From Fluviicoccus keumensis (GTDB lineage Bacteria; Pseudomonadota; Gammaproteobacteria; Pseudomonadales; Moraxellaceae), in NCBI RefSeq assembly GCF_004217445.1, contig NZ_SHKX01000010.1:186001-250000 (forward strand): DNA of 64,000 nt, given 5' to 3'. The notes under the pieces were generated by a model, which saw only the letters and a list, made by a program, of their open reading frames with translations, was not told the DNA's origin and did no database searches. A program made the position numbers and the translations under genes. Of the stretch, positions 35,875 through 44,591 are shown one piece after another (position 1 is the stretch's first letter; each line of letters begins with the position of its first letter).

Positions 35875-36363
35875 ATGCCTTCTTTTGATGTTGTTTCCGA
35901 ACTGGAAATGTTTGAAGTGAACCATGCGGTGGGCAACACCACCAAGGAAATCGCCACCCGTTTCGATTTCCGCGGCTCGAACGTCAAGGTGGAGCTGAAT
36001 GAAAAGACCAAGGAAGTGAAGCTGACCGGCGAGTCGGATTTCCAGGTGGAACAGGTCTTCGCCATCTTCGAAAATCACATGCTGAAGCGCAAGATCGACC
36101 CGCAATGCCTGGACCCGCAGAAGATGACCGCATCCGGCAAGGAAATGCACCAGATCATCAAGCTGAAGGACGGTCTGGACAGCGACACCGCCAAGAAGAT
36201 TGCCAAAGCAATCAAGGAATCCGGGATCAAGGCGCAGGCCAGTATTCAGGGCGACAAAGTGCGTGTTACCGACAAGAAGAAGGACACCCTGCAGGCCGTG
36301 ATGAATTTGCTGCGCGGACAGTCATTCGGCATTCCGCTGCAATTCAATAACTTCAAGGACTGA
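35875..36363 (+). CDS. YajQ family cyclic-di-GMP-binding protein
   Basis: A 162-residue protein beginning MPSFDVVSELEM, the family start, with NTTKEIATRFDFRGSNVKVE and KKIAKAIKESGIKAQASIQGD. YajQ proteins have two ferredoxin-like domains; relatives in Xanthomonas and Pseudomonas bind cyclic di-GMP and affect transcription. GAGGTG precedes the ATG at good spacing, so the in-frame ATG at 35857 is discarded. Followed 40 bases later by a hot-dog gene on the same strand. Confidence 0.95.
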   Translation: MPSFDVVSELEMFEVNHAVGNTTKEIATRFDFRGSNVKVELNEKTKEVKLTGESDFQVEQVFAIFENHMLKRKIDPQCLDPQKMTASGKEMHQIIKLKDGLDSDTAKKIAKAIKESGIKAQASIQGDKVRVTDKKKDTLQAVMNLLRGQSFGIPLQFNNFKD

Positions 36364-36403
36364 GCCAGACTCGGTCCGTCAACCCACTCCCGAGGAATCC
36401 GTC

Positions 36404-36892
36404 ATGGCCAACCAGGTCCAGAAGCTTGTCAACGCCACCCAGTGGCTTCCCGCCAATATCCGCGCCAAGGCCATTTCCAAGATTTTCGGCAATGTGGTGC
36501 CGCTGGTCGGCACCGCCGGGCTGGTCTATGAGGAACTGACGCCCGAGCGCGTGGTGGTCAGCATCCGCAACCGCCGCAAGGTGCAGAACCACATCAAGAA
36601 CGTGCACGCCGCCGCCATGGCGCTGCTGGCCGAAACCGCCACCGGCTTCTGCGTCGGCATCAACCTGCCGGACGACAAGCTGCCGCTGATCAAGAGCCTG
36701 AAGGTGGAATACCTGAAGCGTTCGCAAGGCGACATGGTGGCCGTGGCGCACCTGAAGCCGGAAGACATCGCCCGCATCCAGAGCGAGCCGAAGGGGGAAG
36801 TGCTGGTGCCGGTGATCGTCACCGACGAAACCGGCAACGAGCCGATCCGCTGTGAAATGCTGTGGGCCTGGGTGCCGAAGCAGCGTTCCTGA
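36404..36892 (+). CDS. DUF4442/hot-dog fold protein
   Basis: A 162-residue cytoplasmic protein with a single predicted hot-dog fold. LTPERVVVSIRNRRKVQNHIKNVHAAAMALLAE is the typical segment of DUF4442/thioesterase-like members, where a central helix follows Asn-His. YLKRSQGDMVAVAHL fits the later strands. An acyl-thioester substrate is plausible but the catalytic residue is not certain. GAGGAA lies six bases before the ATG. Probably in one unit with yajQ. Confidence 0.82.
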   Translation: MANQVQKLVNATQWLPANIRAKAISKIFGNVVPLVGTAGLVYEELTPERVVVSIRNRRKVQNHIKNVHAAAMALLAETATGFCVGINLPDDKLPLIKSLKVEYLKRSQGDMVAVAHLKPEDIARIQSEPKGEVLVPVIVTDETGNEPIRCEMLWAWVPKQRS

Positions 36893-36899
36893 GCCTGTC

Positions 36900-36934
36900 C
36901 CGGCCTGACGGAAACCTGTCAGGCCGGTTCATTT
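36900..36934. terminator. terminator between the hot-dog gene and the antiporter gene
   Basis: CCGGCCTGAC (36900-36909) and GTCAGGCCGG (36918-36927) form a perfect 10-bp stem around an eight-base loop, followed by TTCATTTA on the plus strand. It sits between two convergent stops and mainly serves the plus-strand unit. Confidence 0.75.
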
Positions 36935-38690
36935 ACTCCCCGCCCTCTTCCTCCAGCGTCTCCATCAACGCAATCTGCAAGCGCGAGTGCAACCGCACGA
37001 AACGCTTCCACAGCAAGGGCAGCAGCAGCCCCATGCCCACCAGCACGCCCACCAGCAAGGGCGCGGGCGGCAGGATGCTGGCGCTGAGCGCCGCCACCAG
37101 CAGCACCATCACCAGCATCGCCACGATCGGAATCAGTTCCGACACCACCTTGCGCGCCTGCACCGTGTATTGCCCCGCGACTTCCGGCTTCACGCCCATT
37201 TCCGCCAGCAGCATGCTCAGCGCCTTCAGCTTGCGGTAGGCCGCAATCAGGAACGGCAGCGACAGGAACAGCGCGCCCGCCCACACCGCCGCCATTTCCA
37301 GCCCCTCATGGCGGATCAATTGCGGCAGATACACCTTCACGCCGTCAAAGAACGCCGCCGCCGACACAAAGATCGCGATCACCAGCGCCAGATTGACGAA
37401 GGCGTGCACCAGGATGCGGCGGATCATCTTCGCCAGCAGCACCTCATCCTCGTTTTGCGGGCTCAGGCTTTGCAGCCAGACATCATAGGCTTCCCACACC
37501 CCGACTACCCGGCGCGGCATCCATTGTCCCAGAAGGCGCGACAGCGGATCGGCGCTCTTCATCAGCCACGGCCCGAAAAAGGCCGTCAGCGTGGATACCG
37601 CCACCGCGATCGGAAACAGGAAATCGCTGGTCACTTTCAGGCTGACGCCCAGACTGGCGATAATGAAGGAGAACTCACCAATCTGCGCCAGCCCGAAACC
37701 GGCGCGCAGCGCCGTCGAACCGTTCTGCCCGGCCAGCAGTAATCCGAAGCTGGCGCCCGCCACCTTGCCCGCAATCACCGCCAGCGTGATCACCAGCACC
37801 GGCACGGCGTAGTCAATCAGCACCTGCGGATTCAGCAGCAGCCCCACCGCCACGAAGAAAATGGCGCTGAACATGTCGCGCAGCGGTTCCACAAGCCGCT
37901 CGATCTGGCGCAACTGCCGCGACTCGGCAATGATCGCTCCCATCAGGAACGCACCCAGCGCCATGCTGTAATGCAGTTTCGTCACCAGCAGGCAGAAGCC
38001 GAAACACAAACCCAGTACCGCCACCAGCAGCGTTTCCTGACTGCGGAAGGACGCCACATACGCCAGCAGCCGCGGCACCGCCAGGATACCCACCACCAGC
38101 GTCACGATCATGAACAGCGCCAGTTCCGCCAGCGTCTGCGCCACCGAGCCGAAGCTGATGCCGCCCGAACTTGCCACGCCGGACAACAGGGCCAGAATGG
38201 CAATCGCCAGGATATCTTCGACAATCAGCATTCCGAAAATGTAATGGGCGAATTTCTGGTTCTTCAGCCCCAGTTCGCCCAGGGTCTTGACGATCACCGT
38301 GGTCGAGGAAATGGCCATCATCGCACCGAGGAACACCGCATCCATGGTCTGCCAGCCGAAATAGCGGCCGATCTGGTAGCCCACCCAGATCATCAGCGAG
38401 GTTTCCAGCGTGGCCGCCACCAGTGCCGCCGCCCCCACCCGCCCCAGCTTCTTCAGGTTGAACTCCAGCCCCAGCGAAAACAGTAGGAAGACCACGCCCA
38501 ATTCGGCCAGCGTGTGGATGGTCTGCAGGTCATGGATCAGGGCAAACGGCGGCGTGTGCGGGCCGATGATCAGGCCCGCCAGGATGTAACCGGGCACCAC
38601 CGGCAGCTTCAGGCGGTGGAACAGGACAGTCACCAGTCCCGCCACCATCATGATCATGGCGAGATCCTGCAGGAACAGCTCGGCGTGCAT
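36933..38690 (-). CDS. CPA2-type cation:proton antiporter (KefB-like, no TrkA domain)
   Basis: A 585-residue monovalent cation/proton antiporter. About twelve helices cover residues 5-390, with the KefB family segments GYILAGLIIGPHTPPFALI, GVVFLLFSLGLEFNLKKL and AFLMGAIIAES. After a soluble linker (about 400-430), three further helices follow (residues 445-555) instead of the TrkA-N nucleotide-binding domain seen in KefB/KefC. It may exchange potassium or sodium for protons. It is followed on the same strand by nothing; slyX lies 29 bases upstream and may be co-transcribed. Confidence 0.9.
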   Translation of the reverse strand: MHAELFLQDLAMIMMVAGLVTVLFHRLKLPVVPGYILAGLIIGPHTPPFALIHDLQTIHTLAELGVVFLLFSLGLEFNLKKLGRVGAAALVAATLETSLMIWVGYQIGRYFGWQTMDAVFLGAMMAISSTTVIVKTLGELGLKNQKFAHYIFGMLIVEDILAIAILALLSGVASSGGISFGSVAQTLAELALFMIVTLVVGILAVPRLLAYVASFRSQETLLVAVLGLCFGFCLLVTKLHYSMALGAFLMGAIIAESRQLRQIERLVEPLRDMFSAIFFVAVGLLLNPQVLIDYAVPVLVITLAVIAGKVAGASFGLLLAGQNGSTALRAGFGLAQIGEFSFIIASLGVSLKVTSDFLFPIAVAVSTLTAFFGPWLMKSADPLSRLLGQWMPRRVVGVWEAYDVWLQSLSPQNEDEVLLAKMIRRILVHAFVNLALVIAIFVSAAAFFDGVKVYLPQLIRHEGLEMAAVWAGALFLSLPFLIAAYRKLKALSMLLAEMGVKPEVAGQYTVQARKVVSELIPIVAMLVMVLLVAALSASILPPAPLLVGVLVGMGLLLPLLWKRFVRLHSRLQIALMETLEEEGGE

Positions 38691-38719
38691 GCGTTTCCAG
38701 ACTCCTGACAGTCAAGGCA

Positions 38720-38929
38720 TCAATAATGGGGCGGAACTTCGTCCTCGGGCGCGGGAGCGGCCTCGTCCACCGGCCGCAGGTCGCGGATTTGCCGGTAAAG
38801 GTAACGGACCTGCTGCTGCAACAACTCGATTTCCTGCTGCTGGCGCCCCACGACGCCGTTCAGGGCCTCGACCAGCTCCTCCTGGAAGGCCATCTTGATT
38901 TCCAGATCGTCCAGACGCTCGGTGGACAT
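38720..38929 (-). CDS. slyX: SlyX family protein
   Basis: A 69-residue coiled-coil protein: the heptad-like run RLDDLEIKMAFQEELVEALN continues to QQQEIELLQQQVRYLYRQI, and the end EVPPHY is the usual SlyX tail. Function unknown; despite the name it is not linked to lysis. It precedes the antiporter gene by 29 bases. Confidence 0.9.
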   Translation of the reverse strand: MSTERLDDLEIKMAFQEELVEALNGVVGRQQQEIELLQQQVRYLYRQIRDLRPVDEAAPAPEDEVPPHY

Positions 38930-39066
38930 GCGGTGTCATCCTCATCAATTTCCCGTTCAAACAGCAGTATAACGGCTGCATCCGCCTGCCGTCCTGCAAT
39001 TCCCCTGCCGTTTGCCGCCGGGATTTTGCTACTATGTCGCCCTCTTTCACCCCCGGTAATCCTCTC

Positions 39067-40968
39067 ATGGCCCTGCTGACCCTCCGTTCCGTTTCCCTTG
39101 GCTTTGGCGGCCCCTTGTTGCTCGACAAGGCCGACTTCAGCCTGGAGCGCGGCGAGCGGCTCTGTATCCTCGGCCGCAACGGCGAAGGCAAGTCGACGCT
39201 GATGAAGATCCTGTTCGGCGAATTGCAGCCGGATTCGGGCGAAGTCTCGCGCCAGCAGGGCCTGACCATCGCCACCATGCCGCAGGAAGTGCCGAAGGGG
39301 CTGGAAGGCGATGTTTTCGATATCGTTGCCAGCGGGCTTGGCGAACCGGCCAAACTGTTGCAGCAATATCACCACCTCAGTCACGCCTGCGAACTGGGCG
39401 ATGCCGACGCCTGCGACAAACTGCTGGCCATCCAGTCCGACATGGCCGACCACGACAGCTGGTCGCTGCAACAGCGTGTCGAGGAAGTGCTCAGCCGCAT
39501 GGAGCTGGATGGCGACGCCCCGCTCGACAGCCTGTCCGGCGGCCGCAAGCGCCGCGTGCTGCTGGCGCAGGCGCTGGTGCAGCAACCGGACATCCTGCTG
39601 CTGGACGAACCCACCAACCACCTGGATGTCACCAGCATCCAGTGGCTGGAAAACTTCATGGGTAACTACAACGGCACCGTCGTCTTCATCAGCCACGACC
39701 GCGCCTTCCTCGACCGCGTCAGCACCCGCGTGGTCGAACTCGATCGCGGCCGTTTGCGCAGTTTTACCGGCAGTTACTCACAATACATGGCCGAAAAGCC
39801 GCAACTGCTGGAAGCCGAAGCCAAGCAGAACGCCCTCTTCGATAAGAAACTGGCCGAGGAAGAAGTCTGGATCCGTCAGGGCATCAAGGCGCGCCGCACC
39901 CGCAACGAAGGCCGGGTGCGCGCCCTGATCGAACTGCGCCGGGAACGCGCCGAGCGCCGGGAGCGCGTCGGCAACGCCAGCATCAGCATCCAGGAAGCCG
40001 AGAAGTCCGGCAAGCTGGTGCTCGACATTCACGACCTGACGGTCAAGGCCGGCGACCGTGAACTGGTCCGGGGCTTCAACGCCACTGTCATGCGCGGCGA
40101 CAAGATTGCACTGCTGGGCGAAAACGGCGTCGGCAAGACCAGCCTGATCCGGGTCATCCTGGGCGAGGACCCGGCCGCCGCCGGGCAGATCAAGCGCGGC
40201 ACCAAGCTCGAAGTCGCCTACTTTGACCAGCTGCGCAACCAGCTGGATGAAGAAAAATCGGTGCTGGACAACATTGCCGGCGGCTCCGACTTCATCGATA
40301 TCAACGGCGAGCGCAAGCACGCACTCAGCTACTTGCAGGACTTCCTGTTCACGCCACAACGCGCCCGGACACCGGTCAAGGCCCTGTCCGGCGGCGAGCG
40401 CAACCGGGTGCTGCTGGCGCGGCTGTTCAGCCGTCCGTCCAACCTGCTGGTCATGGACGAACCCACCAACGACCTCGACATCGAAACACTGGAACTGCTG
40501 GAAGACAAGCTGGACGCCTATCAGGGCACGCTGCTGCTGATCAGCCACGACCGCGCCTTTGTCGACAATGTCGTCACCGGCTCCTGGGCGTTCATGGGCA
40601 ACGGCCGCGTCGAAGAGTTTGTTGGCGGTTATACTGATTGGTTGCGCCAGACCGAGGGCCGGGCGCCCGCCGCCATTACCGGCAAGGCTCCCGTGAAGAA
40701 TGCGCCTGTGACCGAAGTCCCGGAAATCCGGGAAAAACCCGCTATTCCCAAAAAGAAATTGAGCTACAATGAGCAGCGCGAACTAACGGCCCTGCCTGCG
40801 CGCTGCGAAGCGCTGGAGGCCGAACAAGCCGATCTGCAGGCGCGTCTGGATAATCCGGACATCTATGTCAAGGATCCGGATGGCGCCGCAACCGCCAGCC
40901 GGCGCTTGGCGGAAATAGAAGAAGAACTGTTACACTTGCTCGAACGCTGGACCGAACTGGAATCGTAG
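39067..40968 (+). CDS. uup: ABC-F ATPase Uup
   Basis: A 633-residue soluble ABC-F protein with two nucleotide-binding domains. Walker A motifs are GRNGEGKST and GENGVGKTS; signature motifs are LSGGRKRRVLLAQAL and LSGGERNRVLLARLF; Walker B segments are LLLDEPTNHLDV and LVMDEPTNDLDI. The C-terminal coiled coil (YNEQRELTALPARCEALEAE) is the DNA-binding tail of Uup. Uup affects transposon excision precision and ribosome function. The ATG at 39067 starts MALLTLRSVSLGFGG, the family start; a ribosome site is poor. Confidence 0.95.
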   Translation: MALLTLRSVSLGFGGPLLLDKADFSLERGERLCILGRNGEGKSTLMKILFGELQPDSGEVSRQQGLTIATMPQEVPKGLEGDVFDIVASGLGEPAKLLQQYHHLSHACELGDADACDKLLAIQSDMADHDSWSLQQRVEEVLSRMELDGDAPLDSLSGGRKRRVLLAQALVQQPDILLLDEPTNHLDVTSIQWLENFMGNYNGTVVFISHDRAFLDRVSTRVVELDRGRLRSFTGSYSQYMAEKPQLLEAEAKQNALFDKKLAEEEVWIRQGIKARRTRNEGRVRALIELRRERAERRERVGNASISIQEAEKSGKLVLDIHDLTVKAGDRELVRGFNATVMRGDKIALLGENGVGKTSLIRVILGEDPAAAGQIKRGTKLEVAYFDQLRNQLDEEKSVLDNIAGGSDFIDINGERKHALSYLQDFLFTPQRARTPVKALSGGERNRVLLARLFSRPSNLLVMDEPTNDLDIETLELLEDKLDAYQGTLLLISHDRAFVDNVVTGSWAFMGNGRVEEFVGGYTDWLRQTEGRAPAAITGKAPVKNAPVTEVPEIREKPAIPKKKLSYNEQRELTALPARCEALEAEQADLQARLDNPDIYVKDPDGAATASRRLAEIEEELLHLLERWTELES

Positions 40969-41010
40969 GACTTGCCGGCGTGCGTCACGACCTGAACTGA
41001 GGAGAAAACA

Positions 41011-41721
41011 ATGATTCGCGGAAGGCTCGCAGCTGCTTGTCTCGCCCTGGCCGGACTGGCCGGCTGTGCATCGAATGGTCCCTATCCCCAGACTCAGGCC
41101 GCCTACCATGCCCCCGGCGGTGCGTATTCTTTCAATCTGAGCAGCCAGGCGCTGCAAGGCAAGCTCGAACTGACCGAGCAATGCGAGCCCTACGGCGGCA
41201 GCCTCAATATCTGGGACAGCAAGAACCGCTTCTTCCGGATCGATTACCTGAACCTGATTGCGCATCCCGTCGTCCGTCCGCCCTCGTTCGCGAATGACCG
41301 GACGCTGAATGACATGGTGCTGAGCTATTACCTCAGCGATGTGCTCGACAAGGAAAAAACCATCCTGGAACGGAAAGTCCTGTTCAAGGACACCGTGAAC
41401 TCGGACGTGGGTGAAGGTTTGCTGGCCATCGTCAGCATGACCATGAAGCCGGAAAGCCTCCCCAAAGATGCGCTGGACAATACCATTTATTACGGGTTTT
41501 TCGTGGTACGCCGCGGTGACTTTTCCTATATCGTCCAGCATCGTCAAGAGGTCTACCAACCGGAACGGATGAAGGCGATGCTGGTGACCCTGGTCACCGA
41601 CATGACCATTCCCGGCAAGGGCTACGAACAACGCAAGGTTGATGGTCTGGGCGTGGTTGACCAGGTCTTCGGCTCGCAAACAGAAATTGATGCGTGGAAA
41701 AAAGCGCAGAACTGCATCTGA
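41011..41721 (+). CDS. putative lipoprotein, unknown family
   Basis: A 236-residue predicted lipoprotein. The signal peptide ends AGLAGC-ASN (lipobox), and GAGGAG lies about nine bases before the ATG. The mature part reads as a mixed alpha/beta protein (YSFNLSSQALQGKLELTEQCEPYGG, then NTIYYGFFVVRRGDFSYIVQ), with Cys in EQCEP and a final Cys in AQNCI that could pair. I do not recognise the family. It opens a tightly packed run of genes after uup (42-base gap) and its end overlaps the next start by 28 bases. Confidence 0.7.
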   Translation: MIRGRLAAACLALAGLAGCASNGPYPQTQAAYHAPGGAYSFNLSSQALQGKLELTEQCEPYGGSLNIWDSKNRFFRIDYLNLIAHPVVRPPSFANDRTLNDMVLSYYLSDVLDKEKTILERKVLFKDTVNSDVGEGLLAIVSMTMKPESLPKDALDNTIYYGFFVVRRGDFSYIVQHRQEVYQPERMKAMLVTLVTDMTIPGKGYEQRKVDGLGVVDQVFGSQTEIDAWKKAQNCI

Positions 41722-42053
41722 CCCTGCCGGAACTTGCTCCCTGGTCGCCGTCCGGACTTTATCAGGCGGCTCTGCTGGAACACCAATGCCTGTCTTTGCC
41801 GCATTGGCGGTTGGATCGCTCGACCGGCATCGACCGCCTGTTTCGGCAATGGGAAACCCCGGATTTCGCTGCGGCCGCCCGACTGGCCGCGCGCTTGGCG
41901 GAGCTGGCCGAAGCCGTACAGCACCACCCGGAAATCACGATTGGTTGGGGTTTCATCCGGGTCTGCTGGTATACCCGCGACTTGGGGGGAGTCCACGAAA
42001 ATGATCTGCGACTGGCCCATGCGACCGAACAACTCTTCACTCGCCACCTCTAA
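41694..42053 (+). CDS. pterin-4a-carbinolamine dehydratase-like protein
   Basis: A 119-residue protein whose C-terminal 80 residues follow the PCD/DCoH pattern: DRLFRQWETPDFAAAARLAA, then LAEAVQHHPEITIGWGFIRV, then CWYTRDLGGVHENDLRLAHA. The enzyme recycles tetrahydrobiopterin after phenylalanine hydroxylation. The HHPE pair of catalytic His is present, but the third active-site His (THxxGG in most members) reads TR here. Activity is therefore uncertain. Start is GTG, inside the end of the lipoprotein gene; no phenylalanine hydroxylase gene is nearby. Confidence 0.75.
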   Translation: MEKSAELHLTLPELAPWSPSGLYQAALLEHQCLSLPHWRLDRSTGIDRLFRQWETPDFAAAARLAARLAELAEAVQHHPEITIGWGFIRVCWYTRDLGGVHENDLRLAHATEQLFTRHL

Positions 42054-42687
42054 ACCCCGCCTCCTGCCGCGCTTGCTGGCGGTTGGTCTCAGCCTGATCG
42101 CCGCTGCGGCCCAGGCCCGCCCCGCCCCGCCGCCTTGGGCGGCGATGGGTGCGCGCCTGCAAACCCTTAATCGTGAAATACTTGCCGACCGCCAACGGGT
42201 GGACGCGATTGCCCGGCAATACCTGTCCAGCGATGACATTTCCGAGGACGACTTCAACTGGCTGAAACTGAATGCCGAAAAGTACGGGCTCGAACCGCGC
42301 CAGCGCGGGGACCGCAACTTTTTCAACGCCCTGCTCAGCCGCATGGACGTAGTGCCGCCCTCTCTGGCGCTGGCGCAAGGCTGGCTGGAGTACGGCTGGC
42401 GCAAACCCAAGCCAACCCGTTTCCCCCCGGCCTGCGCCCCCCGCTGCATGGCGGGCAATCGCACCCTGGCGCCCGAAGACATGCATGCCTGGGTGCTGAC
42501 CATCAATACCGAGCCCGCCGGCGCCAATTTCCGGACCGTCCGGGCACAGCTACGCCAGCAAAAACGCCCGTTATCCGGACGAACGCTGGCCCCGGCGCTG
42601 GAGCCGCTGACCAGTGAGCACGGCCGTTATACCGCGCGCCTGACCACGGTAATCCGCCAGTTCAAAATGGATCGTTGGGATCCTTGA
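42001..42687 (+). CDS. divergent Bax-like protein (glucosaminidase family)
   Basis: A 228-residue exported protein. After a signal sequence ending AAAAQA, the segment ILADRQRVDAIARQYLSSDD, then WLKLNAEKYGLEPRQRGD and RMDVVPPSLALAQGWLEYGW follow Bax, an E. coli glucosaminidase-like protein. The catalytic-type Glu (LEYGW, for the usual ESGWG) is kept. Past it the alignment breaks: the SRFA-NNLFG core is replaced by a proline- and Cys-rich stretch, and the family reappears at HAWVLTINTEPAGANFRTVRAQLR. ATG 42001 follows GGGGGGAG; ATG 42019 is an alternative. It overlaps the previous gene by 53 bases. Activity is doubtful. Confidence 0.65.
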   Translation: MICDWPMRPNNSSLATSKPRLLPRLLAVGLSLIAAAAQARPAPPPWAAMGARLQTLNREILADRQRVDAIARQYLSSDDISEDDFNWLKLNAEKYGLEPRQRGDRNFFNALLSRMDVVPPSLALAQGWLEYGWRKPKPTRFPPACAPRCMAGNRTLAPEDMHAWVLTINTEPAGANFRTVRAQLRQQKRPLSGRTLAPALEPLTSEHGRYTARLTTVIRQFKMDRWDP

Positions 42688-42689
42688 CC

Positions 42690-43619
42690 ATGCCCATATC
42701 CAGCTCCTGCCTTGAGGTCCGTAACGGGCCGATACGCCTGAATGTCCGCTGCTGGGGGGATCGCTCACGGCCTGTCCTGGTTCTGGTGCACGGTTTTCCG
42801 GATAACAGCCTGATCTGGACCGGTATCGCCGAGCGGCTGATGCGCCGGTTCTACGTAGTCGCTCCCGATGTCCGCGGCGCCGGAAACTCGGATATTCCCG
42901 CCCGTACCCGTGATTACCGGATGGCCTGTCTGGTGGAAGATCTGGCCTGTGTCATAGACGTGGTCAGCCCTGATCATCCTGTTCATCTGGCCGGACATGA
43001 CTGGGGCTCCATCCAGTGCTGGGAGGCGGTGACCACGCCGCTCCTGCAAGGCTGCATCGCCTCTTTCACCTCAATCTCCGGCCCCAGCCTGGATCATGCC
43101 GCGTTCTGGATGCAGCGCAGCTTCCGCCAACCTCACGACGACGCCCGCCGTCAGCGCGTCCTCAACCAGCTGCTGCATTCCTGGTATATCGCCTCCTTCC
43201 ACCTGCCGTTGTTGCCACGCCTGACCTGGCGTCTGGCGTTCAACAAATGGCCCGCGCGGATTGCCGAGTTGAATCACGCGCTGGAAGCGGAACAATTCCC
43301 TACCCAGGCCAGCGACGGTCTGCATGGCATCAAGCTGTATCGGGCCAATTTCCTGAAGCGCCTGCTGCATCCCGAAGGCCGCTGGACCGATGTGCCGGTA
43401 CAGCTGGTCGTGCCGACCGACGACATCTTTGTGACGCCCGGCCTGTTTGATGATCTGACCGGTTGGGCGCACAAGCTCTGGCGGCGCAATGTCGCCGCCG
43501 GACACTGGGTTCAACTCAGCCACCCGGACCTCATTGCGGGCTACCTGGCCGAGTTCACCCGCCTTGTCGACACGGGGGATGAGTCTCCCGGTCTGGCGGC
43601 GAGTCGCGTCCACTCCTGA
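42690..43619 (+). CDS. alpha/beta hydrolase, epoxide-hydrolase-like
   Basis: A 309-residue hydrolase with an Asp nucleophile: LAGHDWGSIQCWE puts Asp104 at the elbow, as in epoxide hydrolases and haloalkane dehalogenases. VHGFPDNSLIWTGI gives the oxyanion region, and VPTDDIFVTPGL and AAGHWVQLSHPDLI the acid and His. The start at 42690 lies two bases after the Bax-like stop, with GGGA upstream. Neighbours suggest membership of the same unit, but the reaction cannot be guessed. Confidence 0.83.
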   Translation: MPISSSCLEVRNGPIRLNVRCWGDRSRPVLVLVHGFPDNSLIWTGIAERLMRRFYVVAPDVRGAGNSDIPARTRDYRMACLVEDLACVIDVVSPDHPVHLAGHDWGSIQCWEAVTTPLLQGCIASFTSISGPSLDHAAFWMQRSFRQPHDDARRQRVLNQLLHSWYIASFHLPLLPRLTWRLAFNKWPARIAELNHALEAEQFPTQASDGLHGIKLYRANFLKRLLHPEGRWTDVPVQLVVPTDDIFVTPGLFDDLTGWAHKLWRRNVAAGHWVQLSHPDLIAGYLAEFTRLVDTGDESPGLAASRVHS

Positions 43620-43734
43620 AATCCCGGCTGAAACATCTTCGTTCCGCCCAGGAACACTGACGTCATTTGTCCCGCCGATGGCGCGTGATGGCGATTGTTT
43701 AACCACAGCACCTGATTAACTTCACCCCGCGATT

Positions 43735-43748
43735 GGCACGGTCGTGCC
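43735..43748. promoter_or_regulatory. palindrome upstream of START gene
   Basis: GGCACGGTCGTGCC is a perfect 14-base palindrome about 58 bases upstream of the START-domain gene. GTTCC-GCCCA-GGAAC lies in the same intergenic region. Either could be an operator or a weak terminator for the preceding unit; neither has a T run. Confidence 0.3.
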
Positions 43749-43805
43749 GTATTCGCCATCCGTATCCGACCACAAAAACGACAATAGCTGAACAGGAGTT
43801 CTGTC

Positions 43806-44537
43806 ATGGTCCATCCACTCTGGCTCGCCGCCCTGCTTTCCCTCGGACTCTTGCTACCGGCTTCCCCCGCCCGCGCCGACGCCGATGACATGGCGGAACT
43901 GCAAGGAAAATTGGGCAATACCTGGGTAGAGGTCCGTAACGACCGCAAACGCAACATTCGCACCTGGATCAAGCAGGAAGACCAGAAACGCTTCCGTTCA
44001 TTCAAGGTCGAAGCGACGCTGGAAGGCTCGATGGAGTCCTATGCCCGGATCATGCTCGATTTCGACAACTACCGGAAATGGTATTGGGAAGTGCTGGAGT
44101 CGCGCCTGCTGAAGAAAGTGTCGGCCACGGAATACTACCTTTACTTCCGTCATCGTACTCCGCACGGAATCCCGGGACGCGATGCTGTCCTCCATGCAGT
44201 CATTGAACCGCAGAGCCGTAGCCATAACGACATCGTCATGACCGTCCGCGCCGAACCGGGCTTCATTCCGCTCAAGCCTGATCTGGTGCGCATGGCCGCC
44301 GAGGACATGACGGTCCGTTTCACGCCGTTACCCGGGAAGCGCGTCAAGGTGGAAGCGGAAGGCTACGTCGATCCGGGCGGCAACATCCCGGCCTGGGCGA
44401 ATAATTATGTCCAGCGCGCCGCCCCTTACAGCATCATGATCGGCATGCAACGCATGCTGGAAAATGATGACTATGCCAATTCACGGACCCCGCTGCCATT
44501 TCCCATTCTCGGTCAAGGCGATCTCAGCGTACGCTGA
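43806..44537 (+). CDS. exported START-domain protein
   Basis: A 243-residue protein with a signal peptide ending SPARA-DADD and a single START (lipid-binding) domain. RTWIKQEDQKRFRSFKVEATLEGS is followed by LDFDNYRKWYW and PGRDAVLHAVIEPQSRSHND. START folds bind lipids or other hydrophobic ligands; bacterial exported members are poorly studied. CAGGAG precedes the ATG. It stands alone, 187 bases after the epoxide-hydrolase-like gene, and faces hemE across a terminator. Confidence 0.83.
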   Translation: MVHPLWLAALLSLGLLLPASPARADADDMAELQGKLGNTWVEVRNDRKRNIRTWIKQEDQKRFRSFKVEATLEGSMESYARIMLDFDNYRKWYWEVLESRLLKKVSATEYYLYFRHRTPHGIPGRDAVLHAVIEPQSRSHNDIVMTVRAEPGFIPLKPDLVRMAAEDMTVRFTPLPGKRVKVEAEGYVDPGGNIPAWANNYVQRAAPYSIMIGMQRMLENDDYANSRTPLPFPILGQGDLSVR

Positions 44538-44542
44538 ATGTA

Positions 44543-44568
44543 AAACGGCCGGGCTAATGCCCGGCCGC
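44543..44568 (-). terminator. intrinsic terminator of hemE
   Basis: CGGCCGGGC (44547-44555) and GCCCGGCCG (44560-44568) form a perfect nine-bp stem around TAAT. Only the minus-strand product ends in a U run (TTTTAC), so it terminates hemE; it may also slow the convergent transcript. Confidence 0.75.
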
Positions 44569-44591
44569 TTCATGCATGACCACGATCCATA

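Noticed and set aside
41734..42000. 5' extension of the Bax-like gene across the pterin dehydratase-like gene
   Set aside because: The extension reads as a shadow of the dehydratase-like frame, and a signal peptide begins at about 42001-42019.
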